Assembly (NCBI RefSeq): GCF_018687935.1
Contig: NZ_CP061308.1
Location: 1,916,048-1,980,047, forward strand
Length of the DNA: 64,000 nucleotides
Source of the DNA: Polynucleobacter sp. JS-JIR-5-A7
Lineage (GTDB): Bacteria; Pseudomonadota; Gammaproteobacteria; Burkholderiales; Burkholderiaceae
Direction of reading: 5' to 3'
Made by a program: the position numbers and the translations under genes. Below are positions 35,683 through 44,742 of this stretch, piece after piece; position 1 is the stretch's first letter, and every line of letters starts with the position of its first letter. Below the pieces are notes generated by a model. That model was not told the DNA's origin, did not search any database, and worked only from the letters and a program-made list of their open reading frames with translations.

Positions 35683-37263
35683 ATGATCCGTACAGCGCTT
35701 CTCTCCGTATCCGATAAAAATGGCATTGTGTCTTTCGCTAAAGCTCTTCATGAGCAAGGAATCAAACTCATTTCTACCGGCGGTACAGCAAAGCTATTAG
35801 CCGAAAATAATCTGCCCGTAGTCGAAGTATCTTCTTTAACTCAATTTCCTGAAATGCTAGATGGCCGTGTAAAAACACTCCACCCAATGGTGCATGGTGG
35901 CTTATTGGCTCGCAGAGACTTTCCTGAGCACATGGCGGCCCTGAAGAAGCATGGCATCGACACAATCGATATGCTCGTAATCAATCTCTACCCCTTCAAT
36001 GAGACAGTGGCAAAGGAAAGCTGCAACTTCGAGGATGCAGTTGAGAACATCGACATTGGTGGCCCTGCGATGTTACGTGCAGCAGCAAAAAATCATCAAG
36101 ATGTCACCGTCTTAATTTCACCAGAAGATTACGCGCCAGTTTTGGCCGAAATGAAAGCTAACAACAATACAGTTTCATATAAGACAAACTTAGCATTGGC
36201 TAAAAAAGTATTTGCACATACTGCTCAATACGATGGTGCCATTGCCAATTATCTGTCCGCATTGGGCGATGACCTAGATCACAAAGCCCGCTCTGCTTAT
36301 CCAAAAACGTTGCACCTGGCTTTTGAAAAAGTACAAGAGATGCGTTATGGCGAAAACCCACATCAATCTGCTGCGTTCTACAAAGATATTTACCCAGTAG
36401 CTGGCGCTCTTGCAAGCTATCAGCAGTTGCAAGGCAAAGAGCTTTCTTACAACAATATCGCTGATGCTGACTCTGCTTGGGAGTGTGTCAAAAGCTTTTC
36501 TGGTAATGCTGACGGCGCAGCAGCCTGCGTCATCATTAAGCATGCCAATCCCTGTGGCGTAGCTGTTGGCGCAACAGCACTAGAGGCCTATCAAAAAGCT
36601 TTTAAAACAGATCCGAGTTCAGCTTTTGGTGGAATTATTGCCTTTAACGTGCTCTGCGACGGCGCTGCTGCTGAGGCTATTTCCAAGCAATTTGTCGAAG
36701 TATTAATTGCTCCAAGCTTTAGCGATGAAGCGAAAGCCATTTTTGCAGTCAAGCAAAATGTACGTCTTCTGGAAATTCCACTCGGCACTGCATTTAATCA
36801 TTTTGATTTCAAGCGTGTTGGCGGTGGTTTACTAGTTCAATCGCCAGATGCAAAGAATGTTCTTCAAAGTGAGATGCGCGTTGTTAGCCAAAGACAGCCA
36901 ACCCCAAGCGAAATGAATGACATGATGTTTGCATGGCGAGTAGCCAAGTTCGTCAAATCCAATGCCATTGTGTATTGCGCTAATGGCATGACCCTCGGCA
37001 TTGGCGCAGGCCAAATGAGCCGGGTTGACTCTGCACGTATGGCTAGCATTAAAGCTGAAAACGCAGGCTTAAGCCTAAAAGGCTCAGCAGTCGCCAGTGA
37101 CGCCTTCTTTCCATTTCGCGATGGTCTGGATGTGGTTGTTAATGGCGGCGCGAGCTGTGCGATTCAACCAGGAGGCAGTATGCGTGATGATGAAATCATT
37201 TCTGCAGCAAATGAACATGGCATTGCCATGATCTTTACTGGCACTCGTCACTTCCGTCATTAA
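35683..37263 (+). CDS. purH: Bifunctional AICAR formyltransferase/IMP cyclohydrolase
   Basis: This enzyme performs the last two steps of IMP synthesis. The 526-residue protein has an N-terminal MGS-like cyclohydrolase domain (about 1-200, with ISTGGTAKLL and DGRVKTLHPMVHGG). The C-terminal formyltransferase domain contains the KHANPCGVAVG catalytic Lys-His pair near residue 286. It follows fis and precedes ruvC by 21 nt. Confidence 0.98.
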   Translation: MIRTALLSVSDKNGIVSFAKALHEQGIKLISTGGTAKLLAENNLPVVEVSSLTQFPEMLDGRVKTLHPMVHGGLLARRDFPEHMAALKKHGIDTIDMLVINLYPFNETVAKESCNFEDAVENIDIGGPAMLRAAAKNHQDVTVLISPEDYAPVLAEMKANNNTVSYKTNLALAKKVFAHTAQYDGAIANYLSALGDDLDHKARSAYPKTLHLAFEKVQEMRYGENPHQSAAFYKDIYPVAGALASYQQLQGKELSYNNIADADSAWECVKSFSGNADGAAACVIIKHANPCGVAVGATALEAYQKAFKTDPSSAFGGIIAFNVLCDGAAAEAISKQFVEVLIAPSFSDEAKAIFAVKQNVRLLEIPLGTAFNHFDFKRVGGGLLVQSPDAKNVLQSEMRVVSQRQPTPSEMNDMMFAWRVAKFVKSNAIVYCANGMTLGIGAGQMSRVDSARMASIKAENAGLSLKGSAVASDAFFPFRDGLDVVVNGGASCAIQPGGSMRDDEIISAANEHGIAMIFTGTRHFRH

Positions 37264-37284
37264 GCAAGGGAAGAAAAAATACGC

Positions 37285-37803
37285 ATGCGTTGGATTGGAA
37301 TCGACCCGGGTTTGCGTACTACTGGCTTTGGTGTCATCGATGTTGACGGCCAAAAACTGACCTATATAGCCTCTGGAACGATTGAAAGTGGTGATCCTGC
37401 CAAGGGCTTGCCTGAGCGCTTAGGCGCCCTCTATGCTGGCCTTAAAGAAGTTCTAGAAACCTATCGCCCAGAGTCTGCTGCAATTGAAGAAGTCTTTTTA
37501 AACGTTAATCCACGTTCAACTTTGATGTTAGGTCAAGCGAGAGGTGCTGTTATTGCCGCACTCGTTGCAGAAAAGCTCCCCGTTGCCGAATACAGTGCCC
37601 TTCGCGTTAAGCAAGCCATTGTTGGAACAGGTCGCGCAGCCAAGCCTCAAGTACAAGAGATGGTGAAACGTCTCCTCAGATTAAATCGTGCACCAGGGAC
37701 TGATGCTTCTGATGCATTGGGCGTCGCCATCTGCGCGGCCCATCACGCTCAAATACCAAAAGCTATTACTGCGGCATTAACTTCCAAGAAACGCAGTAAG
37801 TAA
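37285..37803 (+). CDS. ruvC: Holliday junction resolvase RuvC
   Basis: This dimeric endonuclease cuts Holliday junctions after RuvAB branch migration. At 172 residues it has the four acidic active-site residues: Asp in GIDPGLRTTGFGV, Glu in AIEEVFLN and two Asp in DASDALGVAICAAHH. It begins the ruvC-ruvA-ruvB run, 29 nt before ruvA. Confidence 0.97.
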   Translation: MRWIGIDPGLRTTGFGVIDVDGQKLTYIASGTIESGDPAKGLPERLGALYAGLKEVLETYRPESAAIEEVFLNVNPRSTLMLGQARGAVIAALVAEKLPVAEYSALRVKQAIVGTGRAAKPQVQEMVKRLLRLNRAPGTDASDALGVAICAAHHAQIPKAITAALTSKKRSK

Positions 37804-37832
37804 AAATACACTTCACAGGTTAAGATCTCTAC

Positions 37833-38414
37833 ATGATTGGTCGTATTCAAGGAATCCTCGTTTCAATTCATCCACCTCGCCTCTTGGTCGATTGCCAAGG
37901 CATTGGTTATGAAGTGGATGTGCCCATGAGTACCTTGTATCAATTACCCCAAGCAGGTCAAAAAATCACCCTTCTCACTCACTTCCAAGTGCGTGAGGAT
38001 GCGCAGCAACTCTTTGGTTTTGCTACGGAGACAGAGCGCGAAGCATTTCGACAGCTCATTAAGATCAGCGGTGTTGGCTCTAGAACTGCATTAGCGGTTC
38101 TCTCTGGCATGAGTGTGAACGAGTTGGCTCAAGCAATCGCTCTTCAAGAAGCTGGACGTCTGACCCAAGTTCCCGGGATTGGTAAAAAGACTGCTGAGCG
38201 TCTTTGCCTAGAACTGAAAGGTAAGCTTGCCCCAGACTTAGGAATTACTACCGGCAAACCTCAAGTATTAGATGCCAATAGTGAAGTGCTACAAGCACTG
38301 CTTGCTTTAGGCTATTCAGAAAAAGAAGCGCTCTTAGCCCTCAAGCAAATCCCGCCAGACACTTCAGTTTCCGATGGCATTCGGATGGGCTTAAAGTATT
38401 TATCTAAGACCTGA
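37833..38414 (+). CDS. ruvA: Holliday junction DNA helicase subunit RuvA
   Basis: This 193-residue protein recognises the four-way junction as tetramers. It has an N-terminal OB domain (to about 65) and two helix-hairpin-helix motifs (KISGVGSRTALAVL and QVPGIGKKTAERL). A flexible C-terminal domain of about 50 residues contacts RuvB. It sits between ruvC and ruvB. Confidence 0.97.
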   Translation: MIGRIQGILVSIHPPRLLVDCQGIGYEVDVPMSTLYQLPQAGQKITLLTHFQVREDAQQLFGFATETEREAFRQLIKISGVGSRTALAVLSGMSVNELAQAIALQEAGRLTQVPGIGKKTAERLCLELKGKLAPDLGITTGKPQVLDANSEVLQALLALGYSEKEALLALKQIPPDTSVSDGIRMGLKYLSKT

Positions 38415-38441
38415 TTAGCTAAACCCCACTAAACTGGCAGC

Positions 38442-39512
38442 ATGGCAATTCATACAGACGACCTCAGCTCTATCCCTGAAGATTTACCGGAAAATAATGA
38501 CCGCATTGTTAGTGGCGCGGCAGGTAATTCTGAAGCCGTGTTTGAAAGAGCTTTACGCCCAAAACAACTCGACGAGTATGTTGGCCAAACGAAAGCGCGT
38601 GCCCAATTAGAAATCTTCATTAGCGCCACTAGGGCACGTCAAGAAGCGCTTGATCATGTTTTGCTATTTGGTCCTCCAGGTCTTGGTAAAACTACGCTTG
38701 CACACATCATTGCGCGAGAGTTGGGCGTCAACTTGCGCCAAACCAGCGGTCCTGTTCTAGATAGGCCTGGCGACCTCGCTGCATTGTTAACGAATTTAGA
38801 AACCAATGATGTGCTCTTCATTGATGAAATTCACCGTCTCTCTCCAGTAGTTGAGGAGATCCTGTATCCAGCGCTCGAAGACTATAGCCTTGACATCATG
38901 ATTGGCGAAGGGCCTGCAGCGCGTAGCGTCAAGATCGACCTCAAACCATTTACCTTAATTGGCGCAACGACTCGCGCAGGTATGCTTACCAACCCATTGC
39001 GTGATCGCTTTGGAATTGTGGCAAGACTCGAGTTCTACACCACTGAAGAGCTCACCAAAATCATCAATCGCTCGGCAAATTTGCTTAAGGCAAGTATTGA
39101 TCCAGAGGGATCTATAGAGATTGCAAAACGTGCTCGTGGCACTCCGCGTATTGCCAATCGCTTACTGCGTCGTGTACGTGACTATGCAGAAGTAAAAGGC
39201 ACTGGCACGATTACCAAAGCCATGGCTGATGCCGCACTGAAGATGTTGGATGTTGATCCAAGTGGTTTTGATGTGATGGATAGAAAATTGCTTGAAGCTA
39301 TCTTGCACAAGTTTGATGGAGGTCCAGTCGGGATTGATAACCTAGCTGCAGCGATTGGCGAGGAACGTGACACGATAGAGGATGTCTTAGAGCCTTACCT
39401 CATTCAGCAAGGCTATCTACAGAGAACGTCTCGTGGTCGTGTAGCAACACGGCAAGCTTATGAGCACTTTGGTTTAACCCCACCTAGTGGCAGTGCTAGC
39501 CTAGACCTCTAA
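38442..39512 (+). CDS. ruvB: Holliday junction branch-migration ATPase RuvB
   Basis: This AAA+ motor drives branch migration with RuvA. The 356-residue protein has Walker A GPPGLGKTTLAH near residues 79-90, Walker B FIDEIHRLSP near 127 and sensor motif GATTRAGMLTNPLRDRFG near 178-195. A C-terminal winged-helix domain ends the protein. It is last in the ruv run and converges with tyrS with only 5 bp between stops. Confidence 0.98.
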   Translation: MAIHTDDLSSIPEDLPENNDRIVSGAAGNSEAVFERALRPKQLDEYVGQTKARAQLEIFISATRARQEALDHVLLFGPPGLGKTTLAHIIARELGVNLRQTSGPVLDRPGDLAALLTNLETNDVLFIDEIHRLSPVVEEILYPALEDYSLDIMIGEGPAARSVKIDLKPFTLIGATTRAGMLTNPLRDRFGIVARLEFYTTEELTKIINRSANLLKASIDPEGSIEIAKRARGTPRIANRLLRRVRDYAEVKGTGTITKAMADAALKMLDVDPSGFDVMDRKLLEAILHKFDGGPVGIDNLAAAIGEERDTIEDVLEPYLIQQGYLQRTSRGRVATRQAYEHFGLTPPSGSASLDL

Positions 39513-39517
39513 ACTCA

Positions 39518-40750
39518 TTAACTCAGCGTTACCTTAGCAAACTTACGCTTACCAACCTGCACAACATAGGTTCCAGCCTCAATTTTGGCTTGTTTATCTG
39601 TTACGGTAGCACCATCAATCTTTACACCACTTTGCTCAACATTACGCATCGCTTCTGATGTAGATGGTGCTAAGCCGGCAGCCTTGAGGAGGCTGGCAAT
39701 TCCCATGGGGGCTCCAGAGAGATTTACTTCTGGGATGTCATCAGGGACACCGCCTTTAGCACGGTGATTAAAGTCTTCTAAGGCTTTTTCTGCCGCAGCC
39801 TGAGAATGAAAACGCGCAACGATTTCTTGCGCAAGCAATACTTTGCAGTCTTTTGGGTTTCGTCCAGCAGCAACTTCTTGCTTCATCAAATCAATTTCTG
39901 ACATTGGGCGGAATGACAGCAATGTGAAGTAATCCCACATCAAATCATCTGAGATGCTTAAGAGCTTGCCAAACATATCTCCAGCGGGCTCACTAATACC
40001 GATGTAATTCCCTTTGGACTTACTCATCTTCTCAACGCCATCCAAACCAACCAAGAGCGGCATAGTCAAAATACATTGAGGCTCTTGGCCATACTCACGC
40101 TGGAGTTCACGACCAACCAAGAGATTAAATTTTTGATCAGTACCACCAAGCTCTAAATCACTCTTTAGAGCAACCGAGTCATAGCCCTGCATCAAAGGAT
40201 ATAAGAACTCATGAATAGAAATCGGTACACCATTGCGATAGCGTTTCGTAAAGTCATCGCGCTCTAGCATACGAGCAACGGTATGTTTCGCAGCCAACTG
40301 AATCATGCCGCGTGCGCCTAAAGGATCACACCATTCGCTGTTATAGCGCACTTCTGTTTTAGCCGGATCGAGCACCATGCTTGCTTGACGATAATAAGTC
40401 TCGGCATTAACAGCAATCTCTTCTGCAGTTAATGGTGGACGAGTAGCATTGCGGCCCGATGGATCGCCGATCATGCTGGTGAAGTCACCGATCAAGAAAA
40501 TCACGGTATGACCCAAATCTTGCAACTGACGTAATTTATTCAGAACAACCGTATGACCTAAATGAATATCAGGAGCAGTTGGATCCAAACCCAGTTTGAT
40601 TCTGAGTGGGGTCTTAGTGGCCTGGCTACGAGCCAGCTTTTGTATCCAGTCAGCCTCAACTAATAGCTCATCACAGCCACGTTTGGTGACTTCGAGTGCA
40701 GTAAAGACTTCGGGGGTCAAAGGATATTTTTGTTCAGGTTTAGCCGTCAT
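39518..40750 (-). CDS. tyrS: Tyrosyl-tRNA synthetase
   Basis: This class I synthetase has the HIGH-equivalent HLGHTVVLNKL and the KMSKS loop EKMSKSKGN. A C-terminal S4 RNA-binding domain (about the last 65 residues) marks the TyrRS type of many proteobacteria. I chose the ATG at 40750 (410 residues) because the frame's upstream ATG at 40813 gives an N-terminal extension unlike the family and reaches into the tyrS-anmK intergenic space. Neither start has a strong ribosome site. It is divergent from anmK. Confidence 0.96.
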   Translation of the reverse strand: MTAKPEQKYPLTPEVFTALEVTKRGCDELLVEADWIQKLARSQATKTPLRIKLGLDPTAPDIHLGHTVVLNKLRQLQDLGHTVIFLIGDFTSMIGDPSGRNATRPPLTAEEIAVNAETYYRQASMVLDPAKTEVRYNSEWCDPLGARGMIQLAAKHTVARMLERDDFTKRYRNGVPISIHEFLYPLMQGYDSVALKSDLELGGTDQKFNLLVGRELQREYGQEPQCILTMPLLVGLDGVEKMSKSKGNYIGISEPAGDMFGKLLSISDDLMWDYFTLLSFRPMSEIDLMKQEVAAGRNPKDCKVLLAQEIVARFHSQAAAEKALEDFNHRAKGGVPDDIPEVNLSGAPMGIASLLKAAGLAPSTSEAMRNVEQSGVKIDGATVTDKQAKIEAGTYVVQVGKRKFAKVTLS

Positions 40751-40838
40751 GCTGATTCGGTTAACTGTTTCAGTTAAATTAGTATTTAAATTGCTAAAGC
40801 ATAATTGTCGCATCCTTGAGAGCTAAACCCAGAACCCC

Positions 40839-41966
40839 ATGAACAAGTCCGATTCCCATTACATTGGCCTAATGTCTGGCACCAGCCTGGATGGGATTGA
40901 TGCCGTTCTAGCAAAAATTGGGCCCAATGGTCGAACGAGCGCAGTAGAGGCTGTTAGCGCACCCTTTGCCCCCGATCTTCGAAAAGCCCTTTTTGAGCTG
41001 CAAGCTACAGGCCCCAATGAGCTCGATAGGGAGAGGCAGGCTGGTAATGCCTTGGCCCTAGCCTATGCCGAGGCAGTGGTCACATTACTTAACAAAGCGA
41101 ATTTGCAGGCATCGGATATCACTGCTATTGGCGCCCATGGGCAAACTATTCGCCATCAGCCTCATCTTGGAGATTTAGCATACACACACCAAACCCTCAA
41201 TCCAGCTCTCTTAGCCGAAAAGACCGGTATTGATGTCATTGCAGATTTTAGAAGTCGCGATCTTGCTGCTGGCGGTCAGGGTGCCCCATTAGTTCCCGCT
41301 TTTCATGCACAACAATTTTCTGCAACAAAAAGCATCGCAGTCTTAAATATTGGCGGCATCGCTAATCTCACTCTTCTTCCAAATGGCGGTGAAATTACTG
41401 GTTTTGATTGTGGCCCTGGAAATATCTTGATGGACGCTTGGATACATCAACATCAAGGAAATACTTTTGATGAGAATGGTAAATGGGCATTAAAAGGTAA
41501 AGTGAATACAGAGCTGCTGGCAAGAATGTTGTCAGATCCCTTCTTTGCAAAAGCTCCACCAAAAAGTACGGGAAGAGATGATTTTCATCTTAACTGGTTA
41601 CAAGAAAAACTAGGGGATGTGAATCATTCCATTGAAGATGTGCAAGCAACCCTATTGCACCTAAGCGCTCATTCAGCGCTAGAAGCCTTGGTACGTCATG
41701 GCCCACAAACCCAGAAGCTGATTGTCTGCGGAGGCGGCGCCAAAAACCAAGCCTTGATGAATTTACTCAAAGTGAAGGCACAGCATTTCTTTACAGAGCC
41801 TTTAGAAATTACAACGAGTGATTCTGTTAGTATCGATCCGCAATTCGTTGAAGGCCTCGCTTTTGCTTGGCTTGCCTGGGCTCATAAAGAAAAACGGCCA
41901 GCAAATTTGCCAGCCGTTACAGGAGCGAAGGGACCCAGAATTCTAGGTGCTTGTTATCCAGCGTAG
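40839..41966 (+). CDS. anmK: Anhydro-N-acetylmuramic acid kinase AnmK
   Basis: This ASKHA-fold kinase opens and phosphorylates 1,6-anhydroMurNAc to MurNAc-6-P during peptidoglycan recycling. The 375-residue protein starts with IGLMSGTSLDGIDAVL and has FDCGPGNILMDAW near residue 188. The 3' end converges with erpA. Together with amgK-murU 10 kb upstream it covers separate entry points for recovered muropeptide sugars. Confidence 0.96.
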   Translation: MNKSDSHYIGLMSGTSLDGIDAVLAKIGPNGRTSAVEAVSAPFAPDLRKALFELQATGPNELDRERQAGNALALAYAEAVVTLLNKANLQASDITAIGAHGQTIRHQPHLGDLAYTHQTLNPALLAEKTGIDVIADFRSRDLAAGGQGAPLVPAFHAQQFSATKSIAVLNIGGIANLTLLPNGGEITGFDCGPGNILMDAWIHQHQGNTFDENGKWALKGKVNTELLARMLSDPFFAKAPPKSTGRDDFHLNWLQEKLGDVNHSIEDVQATLLHLSAHSALEALVRHGPQTQKLIVCGGGAKNQALMNLLKVKAQHFFTEPLEITTSDSVSIDPQFVEGLAFAWLAWAHKEKRPANLPAVTGAKGPRILGACYPA

Positions 41967-41973
41967 TAGATTT

Positions 41974-42348
41974 TTAAGCGGAGAAAGAAGAGCCACAACC
42001 ACAAGTGGTTGTGGCATTTGGATTCTTAATCACAAATTGTGAGCCGTTGATGTCCTCTTTGTAATCAATCTCAGCGCCCACTAAATATTGGAAGCTCATT
42101 GAATCGACTAACAAAGTAACACCATTCTTTTCAAAAAGGGTGTCATCTTCATTCACAGCATCATCAAATGTGAAGCCGTATTGAAAACCTGAGCAACCAC
42201 CGCCTTGAACGAACACACGTAACTTCAACTCTGGATTACCTTCTTCAGCAATCAAGTCAGCCACTTTTGCAGCAGCGCTATCCGTGAACACCAAAGGGGT
42301 TGGTGGCTCGGCTAAATCTTGTGCAGGTTGCGTAGCTAATTGGGTCAT
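41974..42348 (-). CDS. erpA: Iron-sulfur cluster insertion protein ErpA
   Basis: This A-type carrier delivers Fe-S clusters to apoproteins such as IspG/IspH. The 124-residue protein has the three conserved cysteines: one in GGGCSGFQYGFTFD and two in TTCGCGSSFS at the C-terminus. It lies 92 nt downstream of argC on the minus strand. Its 3' end contains an 11-bp perfect inverted repeat. Confidence 0.95.
   Translation of the reverse strand: MTQLATQPAQDLAEPPTPLVFTDSAAAKVADLIAEEGNPELKLRVFVQGGGCSGFQYGFTFDDAVNEDDTLFEKNGVTLLVDSMSFQYLVGAEIDYKEDINGSQFVIKNPNATTTCGCGSSFSA
41992..42015. repeat. Perfect inverted repeat in the 3' end of erpA, possible anmK terminator
   Basis: GCCACAACCAC and GTGGTTGTGGC form 11-bp arms around AA. 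The repeat encodes part of the conserved Thr-Thr-Cys-Gly-Cys-Gly tail of ErpA. Read on the plus strand it is a GC-rich hairpin 26 nt after the anmK stop, but with no real T-run. Confidence 0.45.
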
Positions 42349-42440
42349 GATTTACTCCTAATTCAAAAGACGATAACTCTATTCTAGGCTTTAAATGCCC
42401 GGTCTGCTGAAGGGTCATTACTGATCACCCAGATACCCGA

Positions 42441-43499
42441 TTATGGAGAAACGGCTATTTGGTTAAGCCCAGTAGTTTCTGGCAAGCCAAACATGAGGTT
42501 CATGCACTGTACGCCCTGACCTGAAGCACCCTTCACTAGATTGTCTTCCACTACCAAAATGACCAAAGTGTCCCCATCTCCTGGCCGGTGGATCGCAATC
42601 CGAATGCCATTACTACCTCGCACTGAACGCGTCTCTGGATGACTGCCAGCAGGCATTACATCGACAAAAGGCTCGCCCTGATAGAAGTTCTCATAGAGCT
42701 TTTGGTAGTCAACATCCATTCCAGCCTCGGTCAGGCGCACATACAAAGTCGAGTGAATGCCTCTTACCATCGGGGTGAGATGCGGCACAAATGTCAGACC
42801 AATCTGATCGTGACCTGCAATCGCCTTCAAACCTTGCACGATTTCAGGAAGATGGCGATGGCCTTTAACACCATAGGCTTTGAAGTTATCACTTGCCTCA
42901 GATAGCAATGTACCAATCTCGGCTTTACGTCCAGCACCGGAGGTTCCTGACTTGGAGTCAGAAATAATGTGATTGCCATCAATCAACTGCTTACCGCCAT
43001 TAGCTTTTGGAGAGAGTAATGGTGCAAGCCCAAGTTGCACTGAAGTTGGATAACAACCAGCTAAGCCGACAACACGTGCTTTTTTAATAGCCTCGCGGTT
43101 TATCTCCGCCAAACCATAAACAGCTTCAGCCAAAATCTCTGGGCAGCTATGTTCCATGCCATACCACTTGGCAAATTCTTTAACATCTTTCAAACGGAAG
43201 TCCGCCGCAAGATCCAAAATCTTCACATTGCTTGCAAGCAATTCTTTTGCTTGTGCCATTGCAACACCATGCGGGGTTGCAAAGAACACTGCATCACATT
43301 CGTTTAATTTGGCTTCATCCGGTGTTGTAAATTTCAGATCAACACGACCACGCAAAGATGGGAACATTTCGGCTACTGGCATACCAGCCTCAGTGCGAGA
43401 TGTAATAGCAACTATTTTGACTTCAGGATGCTGGGCCAATAAACGCAGTAGCTCAACCCCGGTATATCCTGTACCGCCAACGATGCCAACCTTAATCAT
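42441..43499 (-). CDS. argC: N-acetyl-gamma-glutamyl-phosphate reductase
   Basis: This NADPH enzyme of arginine synthesis has the Rossmann motif VGIVGGTGYTGVELLRLL near the N-terminus. The catalytic Cys is in VGLAGCYPTSVQLGLAPLL near residue 150, and SGTSGAGRKA follows. I chose the ATG at 43499 (352 residues), after GGAGA with 6 nt spacing, over an in-frame ATG at 43511. It lies downstream of the rpsI terminator. Confidence 0.96.
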   Translation of the reverse strand: MIKVGIVGGTGYTGVELLRLLAQHPEVKIVAITSRTEAGMPVAEMFPSLRGRVDLKFTTPDEAKLNECDAVFFATPHGVAMAQAKELLASNVKILDLAADFRLKDVKEFAKWYGMEHSCPEILAEAVYGLAEINREAIKKARVVGLAGCYPTSVQLGLAPLLSPKANGGKQLIDGNHIISDSKSGTSGAGRKAEIGTLLSEASDNFKAYGVKGHRHLPEIVQGLKAIAGHDQIGLTFVPHLTPMVRGIHSTLYVRLTEAGMDVDYQKLYENFYQGEPFVDVMPAGSHPETRSVRGSNGIRIAIHRPGDGDTLVILVVEDNLVKGASGQGVQCMNLMFGLPETTGLNQIAVSP

Positions 43500-43584
43500 G
43501 TCTTTCTCCAAAATCCTGTATTCCTAATCACTCTATTTTTGCAGAGTAATACAACATTCTTACAATTTGCTTCATTGTAGAAAC

Positions 43585-43610
43585 AAAAAGGGCCGCTTGC
43601 GCGACCCTTT
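43585..43610 (-). terminator. Rho-independent terminator after rpsI
   Basis: On the minus strand a 10-bp stem (one G-U pair) of AAAGGGTCGC with GCGGCCCTTT encloses GCAA. It is continuous with a T-run, 27 nt after the rpsI stop. Confidence 0.85.
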
Positions 43611-43636
43611 CGATAAAACTGAAGCGACTGAAAGAA

Positions 43637-44038
43637 TTAGCGCTTGCTGAACTGCTTACGACGACGAGCGCCATGCAGACCAACTTTTTTACGCTCAACT
43701 TCACGAGCATCGCGGGTAACCAAGCCTGCTTTAGACAGAGCTGGCTTCAGAGCGTTGTCGTAATCGATCAATGCACGAGTTACGCCGTGACGAACTGCAC
43801 CAGCTTGGCCAGTTTCACCGCCACCAGAAACGTTTACTTTGATATCAAAGGTCGTTAAGTGGGCTGTGAGAGCCAAAGGCTGACGAGCGATCATGCGCGA
43901 TGTTTCACGAGCAAAATAAGCATCGATAGGCTTACCGTTAACAGTAATTTCGCCTTTGCCAGATTTAATAAAAACGCGCGCAACAGAACTCTTGCGGCGA
44001 CCGGTACCGTAATTCCAATTTCCGTAATTAATAGCCAT
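43637..44038 (-). CDS. rpsI: Ribosomal protein S9
   Basis: This 133-residue small-subunit protein has the typical YGTGRRKSSVARVF opening. Its basic C-terminal tail ends in ARRRKQFSKR, which reaches the ribosomal P site. It is co-transcribed with rplM (9 nt gap) and followed by a strong terminator. Confidence 0.98.
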   Translation of the reverse strand: MAINYGNWNYGTGRRKSSVARVFIKSGKGEITVNGKPIDAYFARETSRMIARQPLALTAHLTTFDIKVNVSGGGETGQAGAVRHGVTRALIDYDNALKPALSKAGLVTRDAREVERKKVGLHGARRRKQFSKR

Positions 44039-44047
44039 TTGGTTTCC

Positions 44048-44476
44048 TTAAATCTCTAACGCTTTAGGCTGTTGAGCCGTGTGCGGATGATTAGCATCGC
44101 CATATACTTTCAATTTCTTGATCATGGCATAGCCTAGTGGGCCTTTTGGCAACATACCCTTCACAGCCTTCTCCAAAGCGCGGCCTGGAAAACGGTCTTG
44201 CATCTTGTCGAAGTTAGTCGAGCTAATACCACCTGGGTATCCGCTGTGACGGTAATAAATCTTGTTCAAGCCTTTTGTGCCAGTGACACGTAGCTTAGAT
44301 GAATTGATCACGACGATAAAGTCGCCAGTATCAATGTGTGGTGTGAATTCAGGCTTGTGCTTGCCGCGTAGACGGTGTGCCACTTCACTGGCGACACGAC
44401 CGAGGACTTTGTCCGTAGCGTCAATCACGAACCATTCACGCTTTACCTCATGGGATTTTGCGGAAAAAGTTTTCAT
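44048..44476 (-). CDS. rplM: Ribosomal protein L13
   Basis: This 142-residue large-subunit protein has KTFSAKSHEVKREWFVIDA at the N-terminus, the family's VLGRVASEVAHRLRGK segment and YYRHSGYPGG near residue 78. In E. coli L13 represses its own operon. Here the gene has a 160-nt leader after the terminator of the upstream candidate small RNA. Confidence 0.98.
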   Translation of the reverse strand: MKTFSAKSHEVKREWFVIDATDKVLGRVASEVAHRLRGKHKPEFTPHIDTGDFIVVINSSKLRVTGTKGLNKIYYRHSGYPGGISSTNFDKMQDRFPGRALEKAVKGMLPKGPLGYAMIKKLKVYGDANHPHTAQQPKALEI

Positions 44477-44634
44477 GATTTCTCAAATTGTTATAGTCAA
44501 AAAATTACCCCAACCAAACTACGTCCACCTTGGCCCTGCTTATGTTTGCAAGCTCGCAGATTCTGCAATCTAACTGGTACAACAAATCACCGCTGACTGG
44601 TTCGGTAATTCAGTAAAGCCTCGAATTGTAACCC

Positions 44635-44663
44635 AAAAAAAACCCAGGAACGAGTCCTGGGTT
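44635..44663 (-). terminator. Rho-independent terminator of the candidate small RNA upstream of rplM
   Basis: AACCCAGGA and TCCTGGGTT form a perfect 9-bp stem around CTCGT, followed by a run of eight T on the minus strand. No protein gene ends nearby, so it must end a non-coding transcript or attenuate the rplM message. Confidence 0.85.
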
Positions 44664-44737
44664 GGAATCCACCTATGTTTGGGTGGAGGAGACACTGGGT
44701 GGTAAGTCGCAGTCTTATACAAGACTGACTACCAATA
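44635..44737 (-). ncRNA. Candidate small RNA of about 100 nt upstream of rplM, with anti-Shine-Dalgarno motif
   Basis: This sits in the 417-bp gap between rplM and the OsmC-family gene. A sigma-70-like promoter, three predicted hairpins and an intrinsic terminator follow each other on the minus strand. Hairpin 1 (44701-44733) pairs AGTCTT with AAGACT and extends outward to GGTA/TACC. Hairpin 2 (44669-44686) is CCACC/GGTGG. Hairpin 3 is the terminator. The link between hairpins 1 and 2 carries TCTCCTCC (about 44685-44692), complementary to ribosome-binding sites. No ORF is apparent. As I recall, Rfam holds a betaproteobacterial small-RNA family with an anti-SD stretch; I cannot check identity. 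An alternative is an attenuated rplM leader. The rest of the gap (44738-44893) is AT-rich and otherwise featureless to me. Confidence 0.6.
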
Positions 44738-44742
44738 TGGTT

